From positions 62,001 through 126,000 of the forward strand of contig DHGP01000028.1 in assembly GCA_002402825.1 (NCBI GenBank): a stretch of DNA of 64,000 bases. Direction: 5' to 3'. Made by a program: the position numbers and the translations under genes. The stretch's first letter is position 1, and every line of letters begins with the position of its first letter. The stretch is from Firmicutes bacterium UBA4795 (GTDB lineage: Bacteria; Bacillota; Desulfotomaculia; Desulfotomaculales; Nap2-2B). This document shows, one piece after another, positions 1 through 9,163 of this stretch. Under the pieces are notes generated by a model, which made no database searches, was not told the origin of the DNA, and saw only the letters and a list, made by a program, of their open reading frames with translations.

Positions 1-29
1 AAGTAATTCCAATTACCACTTGTCCTTTA

Positions 30-536
30 TTAGTCTTCATATTCAACATATTTTGTGGCCCCAGGACCCCGGCTGAGAGCAATTTTACCCGTCCTAACCA
101 TTTCCACAATCTCGTGTTCTTCCAACACTGCACAAAGGGCATTTATTTTTTCCTCGTCACCGGTAAGTTCAATAGTCACTGTTTCCCGGTTAACATCTAC
201 AATATTGGCGCGGAATATTTCTACAATATCAACTATATTTGACCGGCGCGTTTGGTCAGCTTTTACCTTAATTAAAGCCAGTTCCCGCTCAATTGATTCA
301 CTGCTTTTGAGTTCCTGAATTTTTATTACGTCAATTAACTTAGAAAGTTGTTTCATTACTTGATCCGAAGCCTGTTCATCACCTTCCACCACAACGGTAA
401 TGCGGGTAACGTCAGGTTCTTCGGTAGGACCGGCCGCAATACTTTCTATATTAAAAATCCTTCGACTCAAAAGACCGGCAATCCGGGCCAATACCCCCGG
501 TTTGTTCAAAGTAAGAACCGCTATCGTCCGCTTCAA
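30..536 (-). CDS. ilvN: Acetolactate synthase small (regulatory) subunit
   Basis: Regulatory subunit of acetohydroxyacid synthase, which makes the first committed intermediates of valine, leucine and isoleucine synthesis; it binds valine for feedback inhibition and activates the catalytic subunit. The 168 residues match the usual length. An N-terminal ACT domain (about residues 1-75, opening MKRTIAVLTLNKPGVLARIA) is followed by the C-terminal small-subunit domain. The catalytic ilvB is not directly upstream: the 5' side is an intergenic region facing a divergent aminotransferase, so ilvN appears to open a leftward transcript that leaves the window. A TATAAT at 626-631 on the minus strand is a possible -10 box. 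Identity is near certain from the ACT sequence. Confidence 0.95.
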   Translation of the reverse strand: MKRTIAVLTLNKPGVLARIAGLLSRRIFNIESIAAGPTEEPDVTRITVVVEGDEQASDQVMKQLSKLIDVIKIQELKSSESIERELALIKVKADQTRRSNIVDIVEIFRANIVDVNRETVTIELTGDEEKINALCAVLEEHEIVEMVRTGKIALSRGPGATKYVEYED

Positions 537-829
537 CTTTTAAACCCCCGGGCTAAATTATAAAAGTAGCCTAACTTTTCTTATTTAGTTTGTATATGTT
601 AGTTTACCTACCATTTTATATAATCATTATAACAAACTTTATTAAAAGTAAAAATTTAATCGCCGAATAGTTACATTTGTCCTTTTATTTTTCCTGCATT
701 TTTAGTATATTACTTCGTAATGGTTATCGTGTAAAGTATTTTTTCCCTTTTTCGTAAATAAAAATAGCAATCTTTTTGCTTAAAAGTTATATTCTGACGA
801 CTGATGGCTTTATTTAGGAGGTTTACCTA
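537..829. promoter_or_regulatory. Divergent intergenic region ilvN / aminotransferase
   Basis: About 290 AT-rich bases with no credible gene. On the minus strand a TATAAT (626-631) could serve ilvN, but no good -35 box is seen at the right distance. The right-hand gene has a strong AGGAGG at about 817-822. A short CTGACGACTGATGG stretch near 797-810 resembles the CGTCAGTCGTC repeats found inside the menaquinone operon. Confidence 0.4.
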
Positions 830-2026
830 ATGGAAATCAGTAAAAAAGTCAAAAGGCAACTAACCGGTGCCTCTTGGATTCGAAGTATGTTTGAAGAAGG
901 CGAGCGTCTGCGGGCTATATATGGCCCTACCCAAGTTTATGACTTTACCTTGGGCAACCCTATTCACGAACCGCCAGTAGCTTTTCAAGAAGAACTAAAA
1001 AGGCTGGCCTTAAATCCTCTACCGGGTATGCATCGTTACATGAGTAACGCTGGTTATCAAAAAACACGCCAAGCTGTAGCCGAAATGCTGGCTGAAAAAA
1101 CAAACCTTCCTTTTCAAGCCAAACACATAGTAATGACTTGCGGGGCTGGGGGGGCCTTAAATGTAGTTTTAAAAACCCTTCTTGATGCTGGAGATGAGGT
1201 AATTGTTCTGGTTCCTTACTTTATGGAGTATAAATTTTACATTGATAACCACGGCGGGATAGTCAAAGAAATAAGAACTGCTCCTGACTTTCAGCCAAAC
1301 CTTACTGCCATAAAAGAAGCCCTTACCCTAAAAACTAAAGCCGTTATCATTAACTCTCCTAATAATCCTACTGGCGTAGTGTACGACCCAGCTAAACTTA
1401 TAGAAATAAGCTTACTTTTACAAGCCAAGGAAAAAGAAACAGGAAAACCTATTTACCTTATTTCTGACGAACCTTACGCCAAAATTATTTACGAAAAAAG
1501 GCCTCTTCCTAGTATCTTTAATGTTTTCCGCCGCAGTATAGTGGTTACTTCTTACAGTAAGGACTTAGCTTTACCTGGGGAAAGAATTGGCTATATTGCG
1601 GTTCACCCGGAAATACCGGCCCAAGACATTTTAATTGAAGGGTTAGTTTTTTGCAACCGTACTCTGGGTTTTGTTAACGCCCCGGCTCTAATGCAACACC
1701 TGGTTACTTCTCTTCAGTTGGTAAAAGTTGATGTTTCCCTGTACCAGGAAAAAAGGGACTTACTTTACGACAATTTAACCCGGTTAGGTTTTAAAATGGT
1801 TAAGCCTCAAGGCGCTTTTTATTTATTTCCCCAATCCCCTATTCCTGATGACGTAGCCTTTGTTAGGCTGGCCCAAAAATACCGTATTTTAATGGTACCG
1901 GGAAGCGGTTTTGGTTTGCCTGGTTATTTTCGCCTTTCTTATTGCGTTGATAAACAAACAATTATTAATGCTCTACCTGCTTTTAATTCTCTGGCTCAAG
2001 AGGTTGGTCTTATTTCAAGGGTATAA
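830..2026 (+). CDS. PLP-dependent class I/II aminotransferase
   Basis: Fold type I aminotransferase, 398 residues. Recognisable elements are the cofactor-binding NSPNNPTG stretch, the SDEPYAK segment whose Asp contacts the pyridine nitrogen, and the SYSKDLALPGERIGY segment whose Lys244 should form the internal aldimine. The ATG is preceded by AGGAGG at 7-8 nt. It is a single gene facing divergently from ilvN and converging on the acyl-CoA synthetase with only 9 nt between stops. Substrate is not determinable; the neighbourhood with ilvN would suit an aspartate- or branched-chain-type enzyme, but this is only inference. Confidence 0.9.
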   Translation: MEISKKVKRQLTGASWIRSMFEEGERLRAIYGPTQVYDFTLGNPIHEPPVAFQEELKRLALNPLPGMHRYMSNAGYQKTRQAVAEMLAEKTNLPFQAKHIVMTCGAGGALNVVLKTLLDAGDEVIVLVPYFMEYKFYIDNHGGIVKEIRTAPDFQPNLTAIKEALTLKTKAVIINSPNNPTGVVYDPAKLIEISLLLQAKEKETGKPIYLISDEPYAKIIYEKRPLPSIFNVFRRSIVVTSYSKDLALPGERIGYIAVHPEIPAQDILIEGLVFCNRTLGFVNAPALMQHLVTSLQLVKVDVSLYQEKRDLLYDNLTRLGFKMVKPQGAFYLFPQSPIPDDVAFVRLAQKYRILMVPGSGFGLPGYFRLSYCVDKQTIINALPAFNSLAQEVGLISRV

Positions 2027-2035
2027 AGAAATCGA

Positions 2036-4177
2036 CTATCGCAAAATAATTAAAGCGTCTGCTGCCCAAACATCTTTATCGGAGCAAATTAAGGGGTTTA
2101 TGTCTAACTCTTTAATTTGGGGAAAGTCTTGCGCCAGTTGGGCTACCTTTAAAATTACCTCAGCAATGGCAGACTTATTTACCGGTGGCTGTCCCCGAAC
2201 GCCGTCTAAAATCCGGCGGCCTTTAATTTCTTCAATCATTTCGTAAGCATCGCTTTTGGTTAAAGGAACAACCCGTAAAGCTATGTCCTGTAAAACCTCA
2301 ACAAAAATTCCTCCCAGACCAAACATAACCACCGGGCCAAAAACAGGGTCCTGACTAAACCCAATAATAGCTTCTACCCCGGCCGGCAGCATTTCCTGTA
2401 CTAGTACCCCTTTAATTTTTGCACCAGGTTGGTAGGAAGATATGTTGGTTATTATTTCTTTATACGCAACCAGGACTTTTTCAGGGTTATCCAGATTTAA
2501 TTTTACTCCCCCCGCTTCGGTTTTATGCAGGATATCAGGTGATAGTATTTTTAATACCACCGGGTAACCAATCCGGGCCGCTACAGCAACTGCCTCTTCT
2601 GGACAAGTGGCTACCTCTTCTTTGGTAACCGGTATGTCGTAAGTTTTTAGTATTTGTTTGGCCTCTTCTTCCGTTAGTTTTGCCCCCGGGGCAATTTGGG
2701 CTAATATAGCGGCTACCTCTTCTTTTGCCTTTAGAGGGACAGGTGAAACAGGTTTTTCTTGTAAGAATAGCTGGCGCCGGGAGTTATATTTAATTAAACT
2801 ACTAAGCGCTTTAACCGCCACCCCCATTTCTCCTACTGCCGGCACAAATTGATCGTTTAAATAACGCATTTGCTTCTGACAAACGTTTTCATCACCCCAA
2901 ACAATGTTTACCACTGTTTTTTCACTTGTCTTGGCTGCTTTGATGATTTGATTTAAAATAGCTTCATTTACACCAAGGCTATAGAAGCAAATAAGCAAAA
3001 CATCTATATTGGGATCAGCCGAAACAACATGGGCACATTCATATAATAAACCTGGTTCGGGCACTATAGCGCTGGTCAAATCTACGGGATTGGCATAGGA
3101 AGCAAAATCAGGAAGTAAGTTTTTTATTTTTTCCTGGGTTTCTCTGGCTAAAGAAACCACCTCTAACCCGTATTCCGCGCATTTATCCGTCAGCAAAACG
3201 CCTGTTCCGCCTGAGGCAGATAAAATACCCACCCGGTTGCCCCGCGGTATTTTTCCTGCCGCTATAATTAAAAGTAAAGCCGTTAGCTCATTAATATTAT
3301 CCACCCGGATAATTCCTTTTTGACGAAAAAAAGCATCATATACTCTATCTGAGCCCACCATAGCCCCAGTGTGGGAGGCTGCAGCCCGGGCCGCTGTTTC
3401 GTAACGGCCCGTTTTAATTAAGATAACCGGTTTTTCTTTTTCCAGCGCTTTTTCGGCAGCCTGAAAAAGCAACGTGCCGTCTTTTACCCCTTCCATATAA
3501 CCACCAATTACCTTGGTGTATGCATCTTCAGCCATATACGCTAAAATTTCCGAAAATTCTATATCCGCTTCGTTTCCGGTGCTGACAAAATGACTAAAAC
3601 CTATTCTTTGCGCTTTAACTACCTCGTAAAGAATACAGCCAAAACCCCCGCTTTGCGTTATGAAGCCAAAATAATCCGGAACCAGAACATCTTCCGGAGC
3701 ATCCATAAGAGGAAAATCCGCCCATAAAGAATTACAGGCACTAAAAATACCCATGCAGTTTGGTCCAAGAAGACGAAATTTATACTTTTTAGCTAGACTA
3801 GTCATTTCCTTTTGTAGTTCTATCCCTTCATTTCCTACTTCTGCAAAGCCAGAAGTGAAAACTACCACTGCCTTAACCTCTTTTTGGCCGCATTCCTTTA
3901 AGGTCTCTAAAACAGCGGATGCTTCTATGGTAATTATTACCATATCAACTTCATCCGGAATTGCTTTTAAAGTTGGATAACACTTAAGTCCCCGTAATTC
4001 CTGATAACGCGGGTTAACCGGGTATATTTTCCCTGGAAAATTATTCTTTTGCAAAGCAATTAAAGGTTGCCCGCTTGGTTTGGCAGGGTTTTGTGAGGCG
4101 CCAATAATGGCTATTGAACGGGGGTTAAAAAGAAAATGCAGGGAAGCTATCCTTTCTGTTAGGTTGTTTGCTAGCAT
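2036..4177 (-). CDS. Acyl-CoA synthetase (NDP-forming), fused alpha-beta
   Basis: ADP-forming acetyl/acyl-CoA synthetase of the succinyl-CoA synthetase superfamily: acyl-CoA + ADP + Pi to acid + ATP + CoA (or reverse). The 713 residues carry a CoA-binding domain (about 10-140, starting FLFNPRSIAIIGAS), a succinyl-CoA-ligase-like domain with the phosphohistidine segment ASHTGAMVGSD (about 265-275), and a C-terminal ATP-grasp domain (about 490-710, with PVVLKILSPDILHKTEAGGV). This alpha-beta fusion is common in anaerobes that conserve energy from acyl-CoA. AAGGAGG precedes the ATG. Monocistronic as far as can be seen; the function fits energy recovery from the CoA-thioester catabolism encoded at 30-44 kb. 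Confidence 0.92.
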   Translation of the reverse strand: MLANNLTERIASLHFLFNPRSIAIIGASQNPAKPSGQPLIALQKNNFPGKIYPVNPRYQELRGLKCYPTLKAIPDEVDMVIITIEASAVLETLKECGQKEVKAVVVFTSGFAEVGNEGIELQKEMTSLAKKYKFRLLGPNCMGIFSACNSLWADFPLMDAPEDVLVPDYFGFITQSGGFGCILYEVVKAQRIGFSHFVSTGNEADIEFSEILAYMAEDAYTKVIGGYMEGVKDGTLLFQAAEKALEKEKPVILIKTGRYETAARAAASHTGAMVGSDRVYDAFFRQKGIIRVDNINELTALLLIIAAGKIPRGNRVGILSASGGTGVLLTDKCAEYGLEVVSLARETQEKIKNLLPDFASYANPVDLTSAIVPEPGLLYECAHVVSADPNIDVLLICFYSLGVNEAILNQIIKAAKTSEKTVVNIVWGDENVCQKQMRYLNDQFVPAVGEMGVAVKALSSLIKYNSRRQLFLQEKPVSPVPLKAKEEVAAILAQIAPGAKLTEEEAKQILKTYDIPVTKEEVATCPEEAVAVAARIGYPVVLKILSPDILHKTEAGGVKLNLDNPEKVLVAYKEIITNISSYQPGAKIKGVLVQEMLPAGVEAIIGFSQDPVFGPVVMFGLGGIFVEVLQDIALRVVPLTKSDAYEMIEEIKGRRILDGVRGQPPVNKSAIAEVILKVAQLAQDFPQIKELDINPLICSDKDVWAADALIILR

Positions 4178-4334
4178 CTTAAATCCTCCTAAATTAAAAA
4201 AATATTAAATACAAAAAAATTACTTTATATTTATATATTCGAAATTATGAAGTAACTTTTCTAATAAGATAATTATTTTCCTTTTTTTCTTAACTAAAAA
4301 TTAACTAAAAGTAATACCTTTTCTTGCTAAACAA

Positions 4335-5642
4335 CTAATTATTAACATCACCAAGTATTTTTTCTATATTTTCTTTTAATTCCGGAGCTAAATCTTTTGC
4401 CCTGGAAAAATCTTCTTTGGCCTTTGAAAATTCACCCAATCTAATATATACAAGACCACGGTTATAATAAGCGTCAGCAAAGTCCGGGGTAATTTCAATA
4501 GCCCGAGTGAAGTCAGCTATAGCTTCAGAAAGTAATTCTAAAAAAACAAAAGCAGCTCCGCGATAAAGATATGCCTTAGCGTAAATTGGATTAAGCTCAA
4601 TTGCTTTATTATAATCAAAGATAGCTTCTTCATAGCTTCCCAAGGTACTATAGATGTATCCTCGGTTAAGATAAGCTTCTGGAAAATTAAGGTGATGGGC
4701 AATGGCCAAACTATAATCAAGCATAGCCTTATTATAGTTACCCAATTTCATCCAAGCATATCCTCGGTTGAAATAAGTCCTGGCATCTTTTGGATTAATT
4801 TCAAGCGCCCGGTTGTAGCAAAAGAAAGCCTCTTTAAGTTGGCCTATTTCTTCATAAGCAAATCCTTTATTACTAAACGTCTCCGCATATTTAGGATTTA
4901 ACCCTAATGCCAAATCGTAATACCCGATGGCTTTATCAGGTGGACTTAGTTTTCCCATATTGGTATAAACACAAGCCATTAGACCATTTTTGTCTAAAAT
5001 AGTAAATCTTCTATTAAGCAATAAGGGGTTTTGATTGTCTTTTATTTCCCAGTATTCACCTATTTTTAAATACGTTTCTTCCAGGTTAAATGGCTCGCTA
5101 AAAATTGGACCTACAGCCAAATCTACCATCATCATCCGGTTATCGGCCAGTTTAAATAAACAAGCGTTATGCCCTGCCCCTACCGGCAATTTGCCTGGAA
5201 CCACTATCTCGGTCACTCCAAGGGGTAAAACCAAGAAATTAAGGGAAGTTCCTAAAATATAAACTAGGATGGCATAACTAAGACATTGGGCTTGTTTATA
5301 CTTAACAACAGTACTTAAATCAAAAAATTTCTCTTCCTCATTGGATTCAAATTCTTGTTTTATCGTTATTCCCAGGTTTTTAATTACGACTTGTTCTATT
5401 TTAATAAGATTTTCTATGGATACCTGACCTAACGTATATCTTCTTTTCGTTAATTGCAAAATCTCGTCCCAAAAATCTATAAATGGCTCCCCTTTTTCAT
5501 CTTTCCAGTTATATACTATTTGTACTAATTCCTGGGCTACGTTAGGCGGATATTTTAATTCTTTTACTAATTCTATAATTTTAACCGCCGGTTTATTATT
5601 TTCTATTGTTTTTCCCTCCTTGCAAGGAAAGTTACTGTACAT
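4335..5642 (-). CDS. SirB1/transglutaminase-like domain plus TPR repeats
   Basis: 435 residues. The N-terminal half (about 30-250) resembles the SirB1/transglutaminase-like fold: a cysteine in KQAQCLSYAILVY, a histidine in GAGHNACLF and an aspartate in VDLAVG line up as a Cys-His-Asp triad. The C-terminal half holds about six tandem TPR units (about 250-420), each with the A-xx-YxNRGxxxxxLGxYxxA pattern. Biochemical role is unknown; TPRs suggest a protein-binding scaffold, and the triad could be catalytic or vestigial. No signal peptide is seen. Immediately upstream lies a mobile repeat with a broken S23 gene. Confidence 0.75.
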   Translation of the reverse strand: MYSNFPCKEGKTIENNKPAVKIIELVKELKYPPNVAQELVQIVYNWKDEKGEPFIDFWDEILQLTKRRYTLGQVSIENLIKIEQVVIKNLGITIKQEFESNEEEKFFDLSTVVKYKQAQCLSYAILVYILGTSLNFLVLPLGVTEIVVPGKLPVGAGHNACLFKLADNRMMMVDLAVGPIFSEPFNLEETYLKIGEYWEIKDNQNPLLLNRRFTILDKNGLMACVYTNMGKLSPPDKAIGYYDLALGLNPKYAETFSNKGFAYEEIGQLKEAFFCYNRALEINPKDARTYFNRGYAWMKLGNYNKAMLDYSLAIAHHLNFPEAYLNRGYIYSTLGSYEEAIFDYNKAIELNPIYAKAYLYRGAAFVFLELLSEAIADFTRAIEITPDFADAYYNRGLVYIRLGEFSKAKEDFSRAKDLAPELKENIEKILGDVNN

Positions 5643-5932
5643 AACGATCCAGGTTCATAGGGGCAAAGGCACAGAGGCACAAAGTTTTTTCATTTCCCTT
5701 TGGACCTTTGTGCCTACCTGAATAGAGTTTCGACCAAAACTTCCGCCATGTTGCCGGGAATTGAAATCGCGCAACGTCTCATTTGAGAAGTTAATCCGTA
5801 AGCTTCATCCTTGGGAAACCCTTTAGAAATCTTATATATTTCAGTAACTAAAGTCATTGATTTTTGCCAGACTTGCAGATCTCTATATGTTTTCATTTCC
5901 CTTTGTTCCTCTGTGCCTACCTAAATAGTTAC
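5641..5932. mobile_element. S23 four-helix-bundle element with CAAAGGCACAGAGGCACAAAG repeats
   Basis: A copy of a repeat family also present at 27843-27960. Arms rich in GGCAAAGGCAC-type sequence flank a small S23 gene. The left arm (5641-5726) by itself looks like a short complete unit, beginning near AGGTTCATAGGGGC and ending CTACCTGAATAG; it cuts into the S23 3' end. The right arm ends CTAAATAGTTAC. The arms are inverted copies of each other (AGGCACAGAGGCACAAAG against CTTTGTTCCTCTGTGCCT). Confidence 0.65.
5714..5896 (-). pseudogene. Truncated S23 (23S rRNA-IVS-type) four-helix-bundle protein
   Basis: 60 residues beginning MKTYRDLQVWQKSM, with SQMRRCAISIPGNMAE, the hallmark of the S23/IVS four-helix-bundle family. 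Full-length members are about 115-125 residues, so the C-terminal half is missing; the last residues (ETLFR) are encoded by the adjoining repeat arm. Known members occur as ORFs in 23S rRNA intervening sequences and as accessory proteins (Avd) in diversity-generating retroelements; no rRNA or reverse transcriptase is near here. Probably non-functional. Confidence 0.75.
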
Positions 5933-6038
5933 TATGTTTACTTAATATTGGAAATTAATTTTCCTTAACTATAATAACATGAAATATTTATATATTCAAA
6001 ATCATAAAACAATTTTCCTTCTTTATTTCTTTATTAAT

Positions 6039-7130
6039 CTAAAATATTTTTATAATTTCATAAGTGACTGTTCTTTGAGCTGGTTTAAACCCGGCTTTTT
6101 GAATAAAATGGATAATTTCAGCTGGGGATATGCGGCTAACGGTTGCTCCGGCTGCCCGTACTACATTTTCTTCCAGCATGGTGCTTCCAAAGTCGTCCGC
6201 GCCAAAAAAGAGGGCTACTTGAGCAACTTTTATTCCCTGGGTTACCCAGGAAACTTGTAAGTGAGGAATGTTGTCCAACATTAACCTGGCTAAAGCTAAA
6301 GTACGCAAGTAATCAACGCTGGTACCCATTTTAGCTACCGGAGCCTGTTGGTTACGACCGGCCGGAGACTGGTAGGTCCAGGGAATAAAAGCCGTAAACC
6401 CTCCTGTTTCGTCCTGTAATTCTCGTATTTTCATCAGGTGTAAAACGCGTTCCGCAAGAGTTTCTACATGACCAAACATCATGGTGGCGGTGGTTTTCAT
6501 GCCTAAAGCGTGAGCCTGCCGCATGGTTTCCAGCCATTCCCCGGCAGTTATTTTACGGGGGCTTATTTGCTTGCGGACACGATCAACCAAAATTTCCGCT
6601 CCCCCGCCCGGCAGGGTGTCCAGCCCGGCTTTACGCAGGGCAACTAAAACCTTCTGAACAGATAAACCTTCCTTACGGGCTAGATGGATAATTTCTGGGG
6701 GGGAAAAAGAATGCAGATGAATATTAAAATTTTCTTTTATAAATTTAAGTAAATCTAAGTAATAATCCAGACCTAAATGGGGATGTAGTCCTCCTTGCAA
6801 AAGTAAACTAGTACCCCCGGCTACTATTGTTTCCTTGATTTTTTGGACCAGTTCCTTTTTATCTATTACGTAAGCGTCTTTATCGTTAAGCTCGCGCCAA
6901 AAAGCGCAAAAACGGCACTGGCACCAGCAAACGTTAGTATAATTAATGTTTCGGTCAATAGTAAAGGTAACTGTTTTTTGGGGGTGTAAACGCTGGCGCA
7001 CCAAATTAGCTGTTTGTCCCAGAGCTAACAAATCAGCTTCTTCTAATATTTTTACTCCTTCCTGGGTGTTAAGTCGTTCTCCGTTAATTGCTTTTTTTAA
7101 AAGAATGGTATGATTACGCGTTTTCTTCAC
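6039..7130 (-). CDS. mqnC: Cyclic dehypoxanthinyl futalosine synthase (radical SAM)
   Basis: Radical-SAM cyclase of the futalosine menaquinone pathway, converting dehypoxanthine futalosine to its cyclic form. 363 residues, a normal length. The 4Fe-4S motif is CWCQCRFC (Cys68, Cys72, Cys75; CX3CX2C). SLLLQGGLHPHLGLDYY and HLHSFSPPEI are the residues that separate MqnC from MqnE, which has HIVGG and AFTAVEI instead. The ATG overlaps the end of mqnA by 17 nt, so the two are translationally coupled. It is the last recognised gene of the leftward menaquinone operon; no clear terminator is visible before the S23 repeat. Confidence 0.92.
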   Translation of the reverse strand: MKKTRNHTILLKKAINGERLNTQEGVKILEEADLLALGQTANLVRQRLHPQKTVTFTIDRNINYTNVCWCQCRFCAFWRELNDKDAYVIDKKELVQKIKETIVAGGTSLLLQGGLHPHLGLDYYLDLLKFIKENFNIHLHSFSPPEIIHLARKEGLSVQKVLVALRKAGLDTLPGGGAEILVDRVRKQISPRKITAGEWLETMRQAHALGMKTTATMMFGHVETLAERVLHLMKIRELQDETGGFTAFIPWTYQSPAGRNQQAPVAKMGTSVDYLRTLALARLMLDNIPHLQVSWVTQGIKVAQVALFFGADDFGSTMLEENVVRAAGATVSRISPAEIIHFIQKAGFKPAQRTVTYEIIKIF

Positions 7131-7962
7131 CCCACACGTCTAACCTGACCCGTTCTTCAATTAATCCGCTTTTATAAGCGTAATCGTAAAAGGTTAACAA
7201 GGCCCGGCGGTAGTCAGGGCCAAATTCATGCCTGATAATGGTGAAGTAATCTTCCAGCACCGGCAACGGCAAACCAGTACGTTGCTGAGCCTTAACAATT
7301 AAAGTGGGTACATTGGCCCAGCCTATTTTTTTAGCGGCACAAAGCATCCGGGCAATATTTTCCGTTTCTTCCGGAAAGCTCATGGTAAAATGCTTTTGGA
7401 TAATCCACAAAGCATAGACCATTTTTTCTCCGGTAAATTCCTTCCAGGCTTCACCTAAATCAGTAATTATAACTGACCAGCCCTCATCTTTTACCTGCTG
7501 GTGGGCCCGCATGGCGTCGTCGCCAATTAAGAGAGCTCCCTCTCCTTTCGCCAGCATTGCCGGTAAGTCTGGGGGAACGGGTTGAATTTCTACCTGTACA
7601 TGGTAATAATGTTCCAGTAGAATTTGCAGAAGCGCTACCGAAGTAGCCGAAGCGGTAGTTACCAGCACTTTTTTTTCCTCCAGTTCCGTCACCGGAAGTT
7701 TACTAAAAAATAAAATACTGGCTACCCGTCCGTCAGCACTTATGGATAAGTCCGGTAAAATAACCCCCTTTTCCGGGTGGCGGGCATATTCAATGGAAGA
7801 CAAAGGAGCCAAATCTATTTCGTTGGCCAAAAACATTTGATTTAATTGGGCTGGTGTACCTTTGATTAATTCCACCTCTAAAGGTAAAAGTTCTTCTTCT
7901 ATAGCGTGATAAACCGGCAAGCAATTTAAGTAGTTTACCTGACCCAGGAGCAGCTTACGCAT
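7114..7962 (-). CDS. mqnA: Chorismate dehydratase
   Basis: First enzyme of the futalosine pathway: chorismate to 3-[(1-carboxyvinyl)oxy]benzoate. 282 residues with the periplasmic-binding-protein-like fold of the MqnA/MqnD family; the N-terminus GQVNYLNCLPVYHAIE, the segment IDLAPLSSIEYARH and GALLIGDDAMR are typical. The product feeds MqnE, encoded just upstream. A palindromic CGTC-rich repeat (7981-8070) separates it from mqnE; a good AGGAGG (about 7970) precedes the ATG. Confidence 0.92.
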   Translation of the reverse strand: MRKLLLGQVNYLNCLPVYHAIEEELLPLEVELIKGTPAQLNQMFLANEIDLAPLSSIEYARHPEKGVILPDLSISADGRVASILFFSKLPVTELEEKKVLVTTASATSVALLQILLEHYYHVQVEIQPVPPDLPAMLAKGEGALLIGDDAMRAHQQVKDEGWSVIITDLGEAWKEFTGEKMVYALWIIQKHFTMSFPEETENIARMLCAAKKIGWANVPTLIVKAQQRTGLPLPVLEDYFTIIRHEFGPDYRRALLTFYDYAYKSGLIEERVRLDVWGEENA

Positions 7963-7977
7963 TTAAAAGCCTCCTTT

Positions 7978-8072
7978 TTAAGTCGTCGGTCGTCGCATAC
8001 CAGTCGTCGGATATCGGGTTACCGGAAAATTATTCTCTGACGACCGATGTCCGATGACTGACGACCGAATAT
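7978..8072. repeat. CGTCAGTCGTC palindromic repeat, copy 1
   Basis: GTCGTCGGTCGTC near the left and GACGACCGATGTCCGATGA/CTGACGACCG near the right form a long hairpin around GGTTACCGGAAAATTATTC. The same core in inverted orientation (GGGAATAATTTTCCGGTAA) occurs at about 11520-11540. The right part of the repeat encodes the last residues of MqnE. Confidence 0.75.
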
Positions 8073-9157
8073 AGTGTATCCCTTTCCACGGGCACACGTC
8101 CAGCGGATTTAATTAAGCTAATTATTTCCTTTTCGGGCAGGTATTGTGCTGTTTGGGCCCCTGCCTCATGCGCAATCTTTTCCTCCCTTACCGTCCCATC
8201 TAAATCATCCACCCCAAAAGAAAGAGCTACCTGAGCTAACTTTGACCCCAGCATAATCCAAAAAGCTTTTATGTGGTCGAAATTATCCAGCATTAACCTG
8301 GCTACGGCTAGTGTTTTTAAATCATCGTAACCGGTTGGAGCGGGCAAATCCATAGTTTTTTTAAGTTGCGTATTTTGGGGGTGAAAAGGCAGGGGAATAA
8401 AAGCTAAAAAGCCCCCGGTTAAATCTTGTAATTCCCTTAATTGAATTAAGTGCTCTACTCTTTCCGTAATGGTTTCCACGTGGCCGTAAAGCATGGTGGC
8501 ATTAGTCCGCATTCCTAAACGATGAGCGGCCGCGTGAATTTCTAGCCAGCGCTGGCCGCTAATTTTACGGGGGCAAATAAGTGAGCGTACCCGGGGTGAA
8601 AATATTTCCGCTCCCCCGCCTGGCAGAGAGTCAAGACCAGCCTCCATTAGCATTTTAAGCACCTCACGTATGGTAAGGTGATTGGCTTGGGCCAGAAAAT
8701 CTATTTCCACGGCCGTAAAGGCCTGAATTACGGCTTCTGGCAGAGTACTTCGCACGCAGCGGAGCATTTGCACATAGTAATCTAAGGGTAAGGAAGGGTT
8801 TAAACCACCTACAATATGGATTTCTTTAATTCCTTTATTCCGACAACTCAAGACTTTAGCTTCAATTTCCGCTAAAGTTAAGGTATAGGCGCCTGGGTCG
8901 GTTGAATTTCGCCCAAAGGCACAAAGCGGGCACAAATTAAGGCAAACATTGGTATGATTTATATGCTGGTTTACAATATAATAAGTTTTATCTTCGTTTT
9001 TGCGCTGTCTGACCAGATCAGCCAGATACCCCAGAGTTAATAAATCTTGCGTTTGGTAAAGCCGTACGCCCGAAGCTAAATCAAGACGCTGGCCTGTTTT
9101 AACTTTTTTAGCAATATCCTCAATTTCACTTTTAACAAACAATATTTCCATCCTCAT
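8030..9157 (-). CDS. mqnE: Aminodeoxyfutalosine synthase (radical SAM)
   Basis: Adds the adenosyl moiety of SAM to carboxyvinyl-oxybenzoate, giving 6-amino-6-deoxyfutalosine. 375 residues; the radical-SAM cluster motif is CLNLCPLC (Cys72, Cys76, Cys79). EIHIVGGLNPSLPLDYY and AFTAVEIDF identify it as MqnE rather than its paralogue MqnC at 6.0-7.1 kb. The last dozen residues (SVVSHRTSVVRE) are produced by readthrough into a CGTC-type repeat, not by family sequence. The gene lies 6 nt downstream of ubiA. Confidence 0.92.
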   Translation of the reverse strand: MRMEILFVKSEIEDIAKKVKTGQRLDLASGVRLYQTQDLLTLGYLADLVRQRKNEDKTYYIVNQHINHTNVCLNLCPLCAFGRNSTDPGAYTLTLAEIEAKVLSCRNKGIKEIHIVGGLNPSLPLDYYVQMLRCVRSTLPEAVIQAFTAVEIDFLAQANHLTIREVLKMLMEAGLDSLPGGGAEIFSPRVRSLICPRKISGQRWLEIHAAAHRLGMRTNATMLYGHVETITERVEHLIQLRELQDLTGGFLAFIPLPFHPQNTQLKKTMDLPAPTGYDDLKTLAVARLMLDNFDHIKAFWIMLGSKLAQVALSFGVDDLDGTVREEKIAHEAGAQTAQYLPEKEIISLIKSAGRVPVERDTLYSVVSHRTSVVRE

Positions 9158-9163
9158 TCACTC

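Noticed and set aside
5714..5896. Diversity-generating retroelement accessory (Avd)
   Set aside because: The S23 fold is shared with Avd, but no reverse transcriptase or template/variable repeats are nearby.
5641..5932. CRISPR-like array from GGCACAAAG repeats
   Set aside because: Only a few inverted, unevenly spaced copies, no regular spacers and no cas genes; better explained as MITE arms.
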